Part shown: positions 9,111-19,485 of the stretch, one piece after another | How the letters are laid out: every line of letters begins with the position of its first letter | How positions within the stretch are numbered: position 1 is the stretch's first letter | Origin: Floccifex porci | GTDB lineage: Bacteria > Bacillota_I > Bacilli_A > Erysipelotrichales > Erysipelotrichaceae | Assembly (NCBI RefSeq): GCF_009696175.1 | Contig: NZ_VUMM01000005.1 | Coordinates: 31,925-95,924, forward strand | Length of the DNA stretch: 64,000 nt | Reading direction: 5' to 3' | The notes under the pieces: model-generated | Seen by the model: the letters and a program-made list of their open reading frames with translations, nothing else | The model's database searches: none | Told to the model about the DNA's origin: nothing | Made by a program: the position numbers and the translations under genes

Positions 9111-9677
9111 ATGGATTTAGCAAAACAGTTAGAATTGTATATTCCCTATAACCAGCAGGAAGAAAAAGATAAACAGGTGATTTTAAAAGCATTGAATCTC
9201 AAGGATATATTTTTTAGAACAAACGAAATGTGTCATATTACATCCAGTGCATGGATCGTGAATTCCGATTTTACAAAAGTATTAATGGCCTATCATCGCA
9301 TCTACGATTCCTGGGCATGGTTAGGTGGTCATAATGATGGAAATACCGATTGTCTTCAGGTGGCCATTCAGGAAGCAAAAGAAGAAAGCGGATTGAAAAA
9401 CATTGTTCCATTATCGGATTCCATCTTTTCAATAGAAGTATTAACAGTGGATGGACATGAGAAAAAGGGAAGTTATGTATCCAGTCATCTTCATTTGAAT
9501 ATTACATATTTGCTGCAGGCCGATGAAAATGAAGAAGTGCATATAAAGGAAGATGAAAATAAAGGAGTAAAATGGTTTTTAATGGAAGAAGTTGAAAAAG
9601 TATCTTCTGAACCATGGTTTATTAAAAGAATTTATAATAAATTAAATCAGAAAGTAAAACAGACTGTTACAAAGTAG
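9111..9677 (+). CDS. Nudix hydrolase family protein
   Basis: A 188-residue Nudix-fold protein. The Nudix box is GHNDGNTDCLQVAIQEAKEE followed by SGL: the catalytic Glu residues of the REUXEE core are kept (QEAKEE), but the usual Arg is Gln and the usual first Glu is Thr. Substrate is not predictable; nucleoside diphosphate derivatives are the family norm. I take the ATG one base after the trkH stop; the in-frame TTG at 9102 is less likely. The stop codon lies inside the terminator hairpin. Confidence 0.9.
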   Translation: MDLAKQLELYIPYNQQEEKDKQVILKALNLKDIFFRTNEMCHITSSAWIVNSDFTKVLMAYHRIYDSWAWLGGHNDGNTDCLQVAIQEAKEESGLKNIVPLSDSIFSIEVLTVDGHEKKGSYVSSHLHLNITYLLQADENEEVHIKEDENKGVKWFLMEEVEKVSSEPWFIKRIYNKLNQKVKQTVTK

Positions 9678-9692
9678 TAACAGTCTATTTTT
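9661..9692. terminator. Terminator downstream of the Nudix gene
   Basis: Perfect 10-bp stem AGACTGTTAC / GTAACAGTCT (9661-9670, 9677-9686) with a 6-nt loop and a T-run. The stop codon of the Nudix gene lies in the loop and right arm; the convergent DUF1002 gene ends just beyond. Confidence 0.88.
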
Positions 9693-10615
9693 TATAGGTT
9701 GAATAAATCTTTAAACCATTGAATAATACGATCCAGTAAACCAGAATCCTGAGCCTGTTTTAGTAAGTCACCAAAATTTTTTGAAAAAGATTTTGCCAGA
9801 GAATTCAGCTGGTTTAATACATCCTGACTGTCAATGGCAGACGTATTTGCGTATTTTTTTGCGAATTCAATGATCGCATTGATGTTTTCTTCCGTTAATA
9901 TTTCATTCAGTTTATATTTCTGAATGATTTCATTTACAATATTCTGAATATCTTCCTGTGATAATGCACCATTTTTCTGTTTCTGATTGGCAAGTTCCTG
10001 TTTGATTTCCAGCATTGTCTGATCCAGTACATTGGAATCAAAATTTTCCTGTCCCTCATTTTCCTGAGCGATTTCATTTGTGATCTGCAATTCGTCCTGT
10101 GCCACTTCCGTTCTTTCTGGATCCAGTACTTCACCATTAGCTTCAAACGCTTTATAAACGCCAGTTAAAGCCGATTCACCGGTTACGCTCATTATGCTGG
10201 CAACATCGATTTCGCAATTGGTTACACCTGCAGTAATGGCTGCATTGGCATATTGTTCTTCCGTTATTTTTGTAATGTTTTCAGGTGTCAGGATATTGAC
10301 AACGACACCACTCTTATCTGTTTTTTGAACCATAACAGATGAAATTAGACTTGAACCAGAAGATAAAGAATATCCAAGATATGTATTTACATCATAGGCA
10401 TCAACAATCAGTTCATTGACATATTCTGAATTGGTTATATTGAATAGTTCAGCAGTTGCCTGAATCTGATTGGCATTAAGGCCGGCTCCATATACAACAG
10501 TGGGTTTTCCCCATTTTTCATCGATAACGTTTGTTTCAATCGCATGTACAGGTAAACAAGTACAGGATAATGTAACTGCAACAGAAGCAAGAATACTTTT
10601 TTTCATAAATTTCAT
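9692..10615 (-). CDS. DUF1002 (YpuA-like) secreted protein
   Basis: 307 residues with a clear signal peptide (MKFMKKSILASVAVTLSCTC, cleavage probably after VHA near residue 25). The body matches DUF1002 proteins such as B. subtilis YpuA in the segments VVYGAGLNANQI, YLGYSLSSGSSLISSVMV and TAGVTNCEIDVASIMSVTGE. The C-terminal third is helical and Gln/Asn-rich. The AGGAGG five bases before the 10615 ATG fixes the start; a second ATG lies three codons later. Function is not established for the family; an extracellular or cell-wall location is inferred. Confidence 0.9.
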   Translation of the reverse strand: MKFMKKSILASVAVTLSCTCLPVHAIETNVIDEKWGKPTVVYGAGLNANQIQATAELFNITNSEYVNELIVDAYDVNTYLGYSLSSGSSLISSVMVQKTDKSGVVVNILTPENITKITEEQYANAAITAGVTNCEIDVASIMSVTGESALTGVYKAFEANGEVLDPERTEVAQDELQITNEIAQENEGQENFDSNVLDQTMLEIKQELANQKQKNGALSQEDIQNIVNEIIQKYKLNEILTEENINAIIEFAKKYANTSAIDSQDVLNQLNSLAKSFSKNFGDLLKQAQDSGLLDRIIQWFKDLFNL

Positions 10616-10694
10616 AGTTTTCCTCCTATCGATATAAAAGAGTCTAACACATAGAAAGAAAATGTCAAATCCTATAAAAATAGTAGGAAATGCG

Positions 10695-10723
10695 TTGATA
10701 ACAGATACCTACTAATGTAGTAT
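10695..10723 (+). promoter_or_regulatory. Promoter of the T-box operon
   Basis: TTGATA at 10695-10700, a 17-base spacer and TAGTAT at 10718-10723. Transcription should start near 10730, at the 5' edge of the T-box leader. Confidence 0.65.
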
Positions 10724-10729
10724 GTAAGT

Positions 10730-12298
<1,569 letters not shown>

Positions 12299-12302
<4 letters not shown>

Positions 12303-12976
12303 AATTTAAGGTTCAAAGACAAGTATTAGAAAAAGGCGTAAAGGTTCTGTTTGTTGTGATCGAGAATGTGGACAATAAAACAATCAGTGAAGAATATATT
12401 ATGTATCGAAATCATAAAGTAAAGGAATTATATGAAAAATATAAAGACTTTAATGTGAAAGAAGATAAAATTTTAGAAGGATATCATCTTCTTCACGATT
12501 ACATTCATGTTAAAAGAAGAAAAAATATTCCTGCCAGTGAAAATCTGATACGAATGTTGATAAAAAGAAAGAACATTGGATCCATCAATAAAATTATTGA
12601 TCTCTATAATTTGATATCCATTGATTCTGCTTTAGGCGCTCACGATATGGATCAAACCGAAGGGAATGTAACCCTTCGGTTTACAGATGGAAGTGAAAAT
12701 TATCAGCCTTTACAATCCGATCAGAATGTTAAGATTGCTCTTAATGAATATGCCTATATCGATGATTCCAATACGGTTTTATGTTGCCTGGAAATTCGTC
12801 AGGTAAAAAAGACATTAGTCAATGAAGATACAAGAAATGTGTGGTATATTGTACAAGGGAATGAATTTACTGATGATTCACAGCTAATGGAAGTTGCCAG
12901 TCAGATCATTGAGATAACAACAGCATATTGTTCAGGTACAGGAAAAATAATTATTCCTGATATAATTGATTTATAA
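12299..12976 (+). CDS. B3/B4 tRNA-binding domain protein
   Basis: The 225-residue product resembles stand-alone B3/B4 domains, otherwise part of the phenylalanyl-tRNA synthetase beta subunit where they edit mischarged tRNA. Signs are the central NLISIDSALGAHDMDQTEG segment and the late TAYCSGTGKIIIPD segment. Its ATG overlaps the metY stop by 4 bases (ATGA), implying translational coupling. It sits second in the methionine T-box operon. A role in tRNA or amino-acid quality control is inferred from the fold only. Confidence 0.8.
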
Positions 12977-12989
12977 AGAAAGGTTTTAC

Positions 12990-14228
12990 ATGAAAGAAGA
13001 ATGGGTTAAAGGTCATTTTGGCTTAGAAAAAGAAAGTTTACGAATCACAAGAGATGGATTTTTATCTAAAACAAAAGATCCTTTTATGCATTCACCTTAT
13101 GTCACAAAAGATTTTTGTGAATGCCAAACGGAAATCAATACAAGAGTCTGTTCCAGTCCAGAACAAGCCATTCAGGCTTTATATGAACAGATAAAATACA
13201 TACAGAATACATTAGTCAATTTAGACGAACCGGAATTATTATGGCCTTTTTGTAATCCACCTTACATACGAAATGAAAAAGATATCGAAATTGCTGAATT
13301 TGAAGATCCTTCAAAAAAAGAATATCGTGAATATTTATCCAATCGTTATGGGAAATATAAAATGGCTTTATGTGGCATACATGTAAACTATTCCTTTTCA
13401 GAAGATTATATAAAAGAGAAATGGAAAGATTCAAATGAAGATTATTTTACATTTAAAAATCAATTCTATTTAAATGTTGTTCAGCAGGCGGCTAAATATG
13501 GATGGCTGATTACTATGTTATGTGCTGCCAGTCCTGTACTGGATTCCAGTTATAGTGAAAAAGGAGTGTTAGGAAAAACCATCTTTAATGGAATGGCTTC
13601 AATGCGATGCTCGGATTTAGGATACTGGAATTCGTTTTCACCTTATTTTGACTATTCTTCTATACAGAATTATGCCAGCAGCATTCAAAAATATGTGGAT
13701 ACAGGATTGATTGCTGCTTTTAGTGAACTATATTATCCCATCCGTTTAAAACCAAAAGGAATCAATTCGCTTTCTTCTTTACAGGAAAATGGCGCCAATC
13801 ATATTGAATTAAGAATGGTGGACTGTAATCCATTAGTCAAAGAAGGATTGGATATCAGAGATCTTAAATTCATTGAACTGTTTCTGATATGGTTGAGTGA
13901 AACACAATCGGATGCGATGAGTCTGGAAGAGCAAATTCAGGCAGTACAGAATTTTAAAAATGCAGCTCATTATGATTTAAAAACAGTGAAAATCAGCATA
14001 AAAGGACAAGATTCATTTTCGGGAGTTAAAGCAGGATTAAAAATTATCGATCAGATGAAATTATTATTCAAAGATTGTAAATCCCAGATGGATATATTAT
14101 CATTTGAAGAAGAAAAATTGGAAAACCCAGAAAAGCGTTATGCATGGATCCTTCGTAAAGAATATGAAAAAGACTTTGTTTCTAAAGGATTGAAATGGGC
14201 ATTGAAACAACAGGAAGAAGCAATTTAA
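12990..14228 (+). CDS. Glutamate-cysteine ligase-like protein (GshA type)
   Basis: 412 residues, matching the glutamate-cysteine ligase family that joins Glu to Cys through the gamma-carboxyl using ATP. The signature GLEKESLRITRDG is at residues 7-19; further family blocks include ECQTEINT, LLWPFCNPP, YRKYKM-like NRYGKYKMALCGIHVNYSF, and NHIELRMVDCNP. Start 12990 is chosen for its AGAAAGG; an in-frame start at 12966 overlaps the upstream gene. No gshB domain is fused and none follows, so the product may be gamma-glutamylcysteine itself. It is third in the T-box operon and abuts the amidotransferase gene. Confidence 0.85.
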   Translation: MKEEWVKGHFGLEKESLRITRDGFLSKTKDPFMHSPYVTKDFCECQTEINTRVCSSPEQAIQALYEQIKYIQNTLVNLDEPELLWPFCNPPYIRNEKDIEIAEFEDPSKKEYREYLSNRYGKYKMALCGIHVNYSFSEDYIKEKWKDSNEDYFTFKNQFYLNVVQQAAKYGWLITMLCAASPVLDSSYSEKGVLGKTIFNGMASMRCSDLGYWNSFSPYFDYSSIQNYASSIQKYVDTGLIAAFSELYYPIRLKPKGINSLSSLQENGANHIELRMVDCNPLVKEGLDIRDLKFIELFLIWLSETQSDAMSLEEQIQAVQNFKNAAHYDLKTVKISIKGQDSFSGVKAGLKIIDQMKLLFKDCKSQMDILSFEEEKLENPEKRYAWILRKEYEKDFVSKGLKWALKQQEEAI

Positions 14229-14978
14229 ATGTGTGAATTATTTGGTATTTCTAGTGAATATAAAGTAGAAATCAATACGTATCTAAATGAATTTTTTTCT
14301 CATGGTCAAGACCATCCCAATGGATGGGGTCTTGCCATTTTTCATTCGGATTCTGTAAATCTGGAAAAAGAACCAGTCTGTTCCAATCAGTCTTCTTATT
14401 TAAAAGAGAGACTGAAATCAGATATATATGTAAAAGATGCCATTGCTCATATTCGTTTAGCAACCAGAGGAGTAGAAAAGTATGAAAATACCCATCCGTT
14501 TATTAAATCGGATGAAACAAAAAGAATTTGGACACTGGCTCATAATGGTACGATATTTGATAATGTACTGCTGGATTCTTATTGTGATATTCAACAAGGA
14601 CAAACAGACAGTGAAAGAATATTATGTTTTATCGTTGAAAGAATGAAAGATTTTGATGAAAAAGAAAGATTTGATTGTTTAGATGATATCGTATGTATGC
14701 TTTCCAATCATAATAAATTAAATTTATTAATTTACGATGGTTCCATATTGTATGTTCATACAAATTATAAACACAGTTTATACAAGCTTCAAAAAGAAAA
14801 AACAGTGATATTTTCAACGCAGCCACTGGATTCCGATGATTGGAAAGAAGTGGATCTTTGCCAGTTATTTGCCTATAAAGATGGAAAAATGATTTATAAA
14901 GGAACCGTTCACAATCAGGAATATGTTGATAATGAAAAAGATATGAAATATCTGTTTATGGATTGGGCTTATTTATAA
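14229..14978 (+). CDS. Class II glutamine amidotransferase (YafJ/EgtC-like)
   Basis: 249 residues forming a single Ntn-type glutaminase domain. Cys2 of MCELFG is the expected nucleophile after Met removal; GWGLAIF, AHIRLATRG and AHNGTIFD are the conserved glutaminase blocks. There is no synthase domain, as in YafJ and EgtC; EgtC removes a gamma-glutamyl group during ergothioneine synthesis. The ATG follows the stop of the ligase gene with no gap, suggesting tight coupling. A gamma-glutamyl amide hydrolase acting on the neighbour's product is a reasonable inference, not shown. Confidence 0.85.
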   Translation: MCELFGISSEYKVEINTYLNEFFSHGQDHPNGWGLAIFHSDSVNLEKEPVCSNQSSYLKERLKSDIYVKDAIAHIRLATRGVEKYENTHPFIKSDETKRIWTLAHNGTIFDNVLLDSYCDIQQGQTDSERILCFIVERMKDFDEKERFDCLDDIVCMLSNHNKLNLLIYDGSILYVHTNYKHSLYKLQKEKTVIFSTQPLDSDDWKEVDLCQLFAYKDGKMIYKGTVHNQEYVDNEKDMKYLFMDWAYL

Positions 14979-15049
14979 ACAATCGATGATATTTTGATAA
15001 AATATTTTGAATACGATTGAGTTTTAAAATCGTTAAGAAAAGGGATAAA

Positions 15050-15541
15050 ATGAAAAAAGCATTGGTAATAGGGGATTCAAATACATGGGGATACGATCCA
15101 AGAAGTTATTTTGGTGGTAAATATAAAAAAACATGGGTGGAGTATTTAGAAGTCCATGATTGGAAATTTATTTCAAATGGAATCAATGGAAGATGTCTAC
15201 ATGATATTTTGGATATGAAAGTATATGAACCCTATGATTTTATATGGATCTGTTTAGGAACCAATGATATTTTACAGTATCGTAAAATTGAAAATATTAT
15301 AGAGGATATGAAAATTATTTTGACCCATTTTGAAAATGCAGGCATTCTTTGTCCACCTGTTATAGAAATAGTGGAATTCAAACAGAAAAGCATAGAATTG
15401 AATCAGGAATATATGAAATTAAAAGTACCTTGTATTCCATATGAAAAAGTAGAATTATGTTTTGATGGGATACATTTTTCAGAATCTGGACATAAACAGT
15501 TTGCATCCAATATTAATAAAATCCTAAATAAAAAGCTCTGA
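15050..15541 (+). CDS. SGNH/GDSL-family hydrolase
   Basis: A 163-residue esterase-like protein of the SGNH fold. Block I is VIGDSNTWGYDP (catalytic Ser in GDSN), block III is CLGTNDILQ (oxyanion Asn) and block V is DGIHFSESGH (Asp-x-x-His). No signal peptide, so it is probably cytoplasmic; substrates of such proteins are acetyl or acyl esters. The start at 15050 follows AAAAGGGA; the in-frame start at 15017 has none. The stop codon lies inside the terminator stem. Confidence 0.88.
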   Translation: MKKALVIGDSNTWGYDPRSYFGGKYKKTWVEYLEVHDWKFISNGINGRCLHDILDMKVYEPYDFIWICLGTNDILQYRKIENIIEDMKIILTHFENAGILCPPVIEIVEFKQKSIELNQEYMKLKVPCIPYEKVELCFDGIHFSESGHKQFASNINKILNKKL

Positions 15542-15560
15542 TTTCTCAGAGCAATTTTTT
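15535..15560 (+). terminator. Terminator of the SGNH hydrolase gene
   Basis: GCTCTGA / TCAGAGC (15535-15541, 15546-15552) with loop TTTC, then AATTTTTTT. The TGA stop is part of the left arm. Confidence 0.88.
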
Positions 15561-15565
15561 TATAA

Positions 15566-15649
15566 TGGTCCGGGTGACAGGACTCGAACCTGCACGCTTG
15601 GGGCATTAGATCCTAAGTCTAACGTGTCTGCCAATTTCACCACACCCGG
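15566..15649 (-). tRNA. tRNA-Leu (anticodon UAG)
   Basis: Cloverleaf on the minus strand with acceptor CCGGGTG/CACCCGG, D arm, anticodon loop CTTAGGA (anticodon TAG), a variable arm of class II type, TTCGAGT T-loop and encoded ACCA end. The first pair is C1:G72 rather than the common G1:C72. Confidence 0.95.
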
Positions 15650-15690
15650 ATGCCCAACTATTTTATCATATTTTTGATATTTTGCAACTA

Positions 15691-15924
15691 TTAATGTAAA
15701 ATCGTTGGAGCACAAATCATTTCAATTTCATCCTGTAAATAGGTTTTTAATTTTTCAATCAATTCCTCTGTGATTTGAACACCTTGAATATAAATAGGTT
15801 CCTGTCCAGGTTCCATGATAAATTCGATTTGAGGAAGCTGAGACAATTCCTGTTTATTTGACAATTTTTCGATCTGCTTAAGAATCGGATCGGCCAGATA
15901 TTTAATCAATTCATCTTCGTTCAT
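15691..15924 (-). CDS. Small hypothetical protein, probably leaderless
   Basis: 77-residue acidic cytoplasmic protein (starts MNEDELIKYLADPILKQ), with a helix, a short beta stretch EFIMEPGQEPIYIQGVQIT and a final helix. I do not recognise the family. The open frame extends back to 16083, but ATG 15924 is preferred: a consensus promoter (TTGAAA, 17 bases, TATAAT) ends exactly six bases before it and no SD exists, so transcription probably begins at the ATG. It is divergent from the coiled-coil membrane gene. Confidence 0.7.
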   Translation of the reverse strand: MNEDELIKYLADPILKQIEKLSNKQELSQLPQIEFIMEPGQEPIYIQGVQITEELIEKLKTYLQDEIEMICAPTILH

Positions 15925-15930
15925 GCTTTG

Positions 15931-15959
15931 ATTATAATGAAAATAAAATTTGTTTTCAA
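15931..15959 (-). promoter_or_regulatory. Sigma-A promoter abutting the start codon at 15924
   Basis: On the minus strand TTGAAA (15954-15959), 17-base spacer, TATAAT (15931-15936), then six bases and ATG. The geometry predicts a leaderless mRNA. Confidence 0.75.
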
Positions 15960-16022
15960 GAATTAAGCACTCACCTTTTATTTTTTTGATTTTTTTGTAT
16001 AATATACTAGAGGGGAATGAAA

Positions 16023-17279
16023 GTGAAAAGAACAGAACGAAAAAAACAACAATATGAAGAAATTGATGATTTCGCCAAAGCATTATTAGAAAAAAAGACC
16101 GAAATGGCTATATATAAAGATTTAGAAAATGAACAACCAAAGGTTACCTCTGAGTTGGAACGTTTAAAAAAAGAAGAAACAATGTCTTCCGCTCTGGATA
16201 TGCTTCGAAAAGAAAGAGGACAGAAATCCATTCAGCAGGAAGAATTGGAATATTCTTTAAAAGAAGAACTGGAACAGACATTGGATCTAAAACGAACAGA
16301 ATCTTTGTTTAAGAAAGATGAAGATGCTTCTTTAAAAACGGTTCAGGGAATCTTGAATGAAAATGCAAAGACAGAGTCTGAAGAAGAAAAGAAACCAGAA
16401 ATAGAAGAAAAAGAAGAGAAAAAGACAGAAGAGACAAAACCAAAAAAAATAAAAAAAGAAAAAAAGAAAAAGAAGAAAAGAAATAAGATGTCAAAAACAT
16501 CTAAAATTGTAATTGTTCTTGTATTGTTAGGACTTTGTTTAATGGGAGGATACGCTTATAAGATTTATATTTATGATCCTCAAAATGTTGCCAGTGAAGA
16601 ACAGTTAAAAGCTTATGATCGATTGATTGCCTATGCGGATGAATTTGATATGATGTCCGATTCTGAAAAACTGGAATTATTGGATATGCAGAATGATTAT
16701 GATGGCTTACTGGATAAACAGAAAGATGCCATTAATGATTATTTTAAGGACAAGGATCATGTTGGAAAAACATATACTCGTTTAATTAAAGAATTGAAAC
16801 AGTTAAAATCAGATCTGGAAGATGAATCCAATGAAGGGTACCAGGCTTTAAAAGCTTATTTAGAAGGCTGGGAAAGCTATACAGATGCACAAAAGATGGA
16901 AGTTGTAAATTACAAAACAACTTATAGCGAATTGAATTCTGTACTTCAAAAGAAAATTGACGATTTGTCTCGTTCTTACTGCACAAAATCTTATACGTCA
17001 CTGTATTCTGAATATTTTGAAAAATTGAAGCAGCAGAATGAGGCACAGATTGCTTCTTTGGAAGGTGAACTGGAAAGTGAAAAAACTGATCTTCAGGAAC
17101 TTCAGACATATGCTGATTCTTTGCAGGCTGATTTGAAATACGCTCAGGATAATGGACAGGATACTTCTGAAATTCAGGTACAAATTCAGACAAATAATGA
17201 TGTGATTTCTCAAACACAACAGAGAATCAATTCCATTCAATCACAGATTGATGCATTAAAAGCTCAAATACAACAATAA
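16023..17279 (+). CDS. Membrane-anchored coiled-coil protein, unknown function
   Basis: About 418 residues. The N-terminal 155 residues are extremely charged (long Glu/Lys runs, poly-Lys just before the membrane), one transmembrane helix follows at about 160-182 (IVIVLVLLGLCLMGGYAY), and the remainder is helical with a heptad-like coiled coil from about residue 330 to the end (EAQIASLEGELESEKTDLQE). Topology is probably N-in, C-out. The GTG at 16023 is chosen because AGAGGGG ends 7 bases before it; the ATG at 16017 is only 1 base from that SD. No family recognised. Confidence 0.75.
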   Translation: MKRTERKKQQYEEIDDFAKALLEKKTEMAIYKDLENEQPKVTSELERLKKEETMSSALDMLRKERGQKSIQQEELEYSLKEELEQTLDLKRTESLFKKDEDASLKTVQGILNENAKTESEEEKKPEIEEKEEKKTEETKPKKIKKEKKKKKKRNKMSKTSKIVIVLVLLGLCLMGGYAYKIYIYDPQNVASEEQLKAYDRLIAYADEFDMMSDSEKLELLDMQNDYDGLLDKQKDAINDYFKDKDHVGKTYTRLIKELKQLKSDLEDESNEGYQALKAYLEGWESYTDAQKMEVVNYKTTYSELNSVLQKKIDDLSRSYCTKSYTSLYSEYFEKLKQQNEAQIASLEGELESEKTDLQELQTYADSLQADLKYAQDNGQDTSEIQVQIQTNNDVISQTQQRINSIQSQIDALKAQIQQ

Positions 17280-17305
17280 AGAATTGGATTTCCAATTCTT
17301 TACAT

Positions 17306-17381
17306 GCCGACTTAGCACAGTTGGTAGTGCAACGCACTCGTAACGCGTAGGTCGTAGGTTCAAGTCCTATAGTCGGCACCA
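17306..17381 (+). tRNA. tRNA-Thr (anticodon CGU)
   Basis: Acceptor GCCGACT/AGTCGGC, D stem GCAC/GTGC, anticodon loop CTCGTAA (anticodon CGT), T-loop TTCAAGT, encoded CCA. The anticodon stem has an A-C mismatch at its loop-closing pair (31:39). A small hairpin (17279-17300) lies just upstream. Confidence 0.94.
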
Positions 17382-17389
17382 TAAGACAC

Positions 17390-17420
17390 AAAACCAATGG
17401 CATATCATTGGTTTTCTTTT
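17390..17420 (+). terminator. Terminator of tRNA-Thr
   Basis: AAAACCAATG / CATTGGTTTT (17390-17399, 17406-17415), 6-nt loop, followed by CTTTT. Confidence 0.82.
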
Positions 17421-17428
17421 ATATTATG

Positions 17429-17437
17429 TGATAGTAT
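17429..17437 (+). promoter_or_regulatory. Extended -10, six bases before the GT8 start
   Basis: TGA-TAGTAT at 17429-17437, then exactly 6 bases to ATG 17444 and no SD. Fits a leaderless start. Confidence 0.5.
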
Positions 17438-17443
17438 ACTCTC

Positions 17444-18229
17444 ATGAATATTTTATTTTCCATTAATCAAAAGTTTATATCCTTAACAAAATTATGTATT
17501 TCTTCAATGATTCGATTTGATACAGACTTTACATTTTATATACTGCACCATGATTTATCTTATGAATCGCAAAGAGAAATCATCGATTCCTTTCCTAGTC
17601 AACAATTTCATTTTATTTTTGTTACAGAGGAATCGTTTTCATCTTTTCCTGTTTCCAATCGATATCCTTTAGAAATCTATTATCGATTGTTTGCATCTAA
17701 TTTATTGCCAAATACTTTAGATCGTGTTTTATATATGGATGTTGACATTGTTGTGATCAATTCATTAAGGAATTTGTATTATACGGATTTTGAAGACAAT
17801 GCATATTGTGCCTGTACACATGTAAATGAAGGACTCACAAAATTCAATTCACGTCGTTTAAAAATTGAAAATACAGTCCCTTATATTAATACAGGTGTAC
17901 TTTTGATGAATCTTGAAAAATTAAGAAAGATTGTCAATTCAACTGAAATATTAGAGTTTGTGAATAAAAATAAGAATCGAATGATTTTATTTGACCAAGA
18001 TGTATTAACGGCTTTATATGGAAATAAAACGAAAATATTAGATTATCGTCTTTATAATTTAAGCGATCGAATGTTAAGTCTTTATAATATAAAACATCCC
18101 AATGAAAAAATAGATATAGAATGGATAAGAAAAAACAGTGTGATCATTCATTACTGTGGAAGAAATAAACCTTGGAAAGAAAACTATATGGGTTCTCTAG
18201 GTATATTCTATTCGGAATTAGTTCAATAG
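17444..18229 (+). CDS. Glycosyltransferase family 8 protein
   Basis: 261 residues of the GT-A fold, family 8 (LgtC/general stress GspA type), which transfer glucose or galactose from UDP-sugars. The metal-binding DxD motif is LYMDVDIVV, the acceptor-side block is PYINTGVLLMNL, DQDVLTALY is the usual family segment, and the late His-x-x-Gly block appears as HYCGRNKPWK. It is slightly shorter than most members at the C-terminus. No SD; a -10-like hexamer lies six bases before ATG. It is followed by an O-antigen-ligase-like gene and an M23 peptidase, so a surface-glycan role is likely. Confidence 0.9.
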   Translation: MNILFSINQKFISLTKLCISSMIRFDTDFTFYILHHDLSYESQREIIDSFPSQQFHFIFVTEESFSSFPVSNRYPLEIYYRLFASNLLPNTLDRVLYMDVDIVVINSLRNLYYTDFEDNAYCACTHVNEGLTKFNSRRLKIENTVPYINTGVLLMNLEKLRKIVNSTEILEFVNKNKNRMILFDQDVLTALYGNKTKILDYRLYNLSDRMLSLYNIKHPNEKIDIEWIRKNSVIIHYCGRNKPWKENYMGSLGIFYSELVQ

Positions 18230-18260
18230 AATTTATTGATTTTTAGGTATTGTTATGTTA

Positions 18261-18283
18261 AAACTCCTTTAAGGAGTTTTTTT
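18261..18283 (+). terminator. Terminator hairpin that also holds the SD of the next gene
   Basis: AAACTCC / GGAGTTT around TTTAA, followed by a T-run that leads straight into ATG 18284. The right arm AAGGAG at 18271-18276 is the only SD for that ATG. Confidence 0.75.
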
Positions 18284-19450
18284 ATGAGAGATTTAAAAGC
18301 TAAGATTCAATCGTTAAATTCAACAGAAAAATTGATTTTAATGAGTATATTTTTACTATTTATCAATATTTTTGTTCAGGGAATATTCATTATTGGAATT
18401 TTAATTTATGCATTCAGGAAAAAAGAATGGATACAGGATATAAAAAATACACCGGGTTATAAAATATTGTATCCTTTTTTTCTGTTAGAATTGTTTGTGA
18501 GCTGTTTTTATAAGAATCTATATGGAATAGGGATATCCATTGGTTTGATTCTTGTATTTATGTATATTGCTTTTGTTCGAAATCATTTAAACTATAAACT
18601 CTTTCAGATTATAATTGAAATCATGATTTTAATGTCCTTCTTTATTAATCTGATTGGATTGTTTCAATTTTATCGTATTTCTATATTAAATGGATATTCT
18701 TTTTTTGATTTTCATATATTTAATTCACCAAAAAGAAGAATCTCCTCTACATTTTTAAATGCGAATTACTATGCGATGATTCTTGAATTCTTAATTGTCT
18801 GCTGTATGGTTCGTTTTGTGCAATGTAAAAAAGGTTTAGAAAAAATAAAATATGTTGGAATAGGAGTCTTTGATCTGGTTCTTATGTATCTGACAGGATG
18901 CAGAGCTGCTTTTCTTCCATTTGTTGTGATGGTTCCTGCTTTCTTGTTTTTATCAAAAGAAAAAAAGTGGGGATGGGCATCCATTGTTTCTATAGTTGCG
19001 CTTAGCGGTGTTCTGTTTTTAAAACCGGATCTGATTCCCCGATTATCGGATATCAGTACGGTAGGTAGTCGTTTTAAAATATGGACATGTGCTTTTCAAT
19101 CCATTAAAGATCATACTCTTTTTGGAATGGGGCCTTTTTCCTATTCGATTGCGAATAAAATATACAATGGGCATCCAGCTCCACATTGCCATAATATTTA
19201 TATTGATATGCTTTGTTCTTATGGAATTGTGGGAACAATATGCATAATCACAGCCTGTGTTTCTATTCTTAAAGATATTGTTAAAATTCGAAAATGGAAT
19301 GAGCATCCTGAATATTTTGCGATGATTGTTGCTTTTATACTGATTGTATTGATTCATGGCATTATGGATTGTTCTTTATTAAATATTTGTACAGGAGTCT
19401 TTATTTTACTGATTTTAAATTGTAGTGTTTGTAAAATAAATAAAGTCTGA
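18284..19450 (+). CDS. O-antigen ligase/polymerase-like membrane protein
   Basis: 388 residues with about ten hydrophobic segments. The family-defining periplasmic loop is visible near residues 285-320: FGMGPFSYSIANKIYN, then PHCHNIYIDMLCSYGIVGT, matching the H-x-HN...E/GIxG pattern of the O-antigen ligase/Wzy family that joins or polymerises lipid-linked glycans. An Arg in the STVGSRFKIW segment fits the catalytic loop. Start 18284 uses the AAGGAG in the upstream hairpin. Polymerase versus ligase cannot be told from sequence. Confidence 0.85.
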   Translation: MRDLKAKIQSLNSTEKLILMSIFLLFINIFVQGIFIIGILIYAFRKKEWIQDIKNTPGYKILYPFFLLELFVSCFYKNLYGIGISIGLILVFMYIAFVRNHLNYKLFQIIIEIMILMSFFINLIGLFQFYRISILNGYSFFDFHIFNSPKRRISSTFLNANYYAMILEFLIVCCMVRFVQCKKGLEKIKYVGIGVFDLVLMYLTGCRAAFLPFVVMVPAFLFLSKEKKWGWASIVSIVALSGVLFLKPDLIPRLSDISTVGSRFKIWTCAFQSIKDHTLFGMGPFSYSIANKIYNGHPAPHCHNIYIDMLCSYGIVGTICIITACVSILKDIVKIRKWNEHPEYFAMIVAFILIVLIHGIMDCSLLNICTGVFILLILNCSVCKINKV

Positions 19451-19485
19451 TAAAATAAAAACAGGCAGACAGTAGAAAGGATTTT

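Noticed and set aside
15925..16083. N-terminal extension of the small minus-strand protein to 16083
   Set aside because: It would run through the promoter of both divergent genes and adds a hydrophobic, unconserved-looking stretch; a consensus promoter fixes the start at 15924.
17279..17300. Hairpin before tRNA-Thr as a strong terminator
   Set aside because: Good 9-bp stem but no T-run after it; may be only a weak terminator or processing signal.
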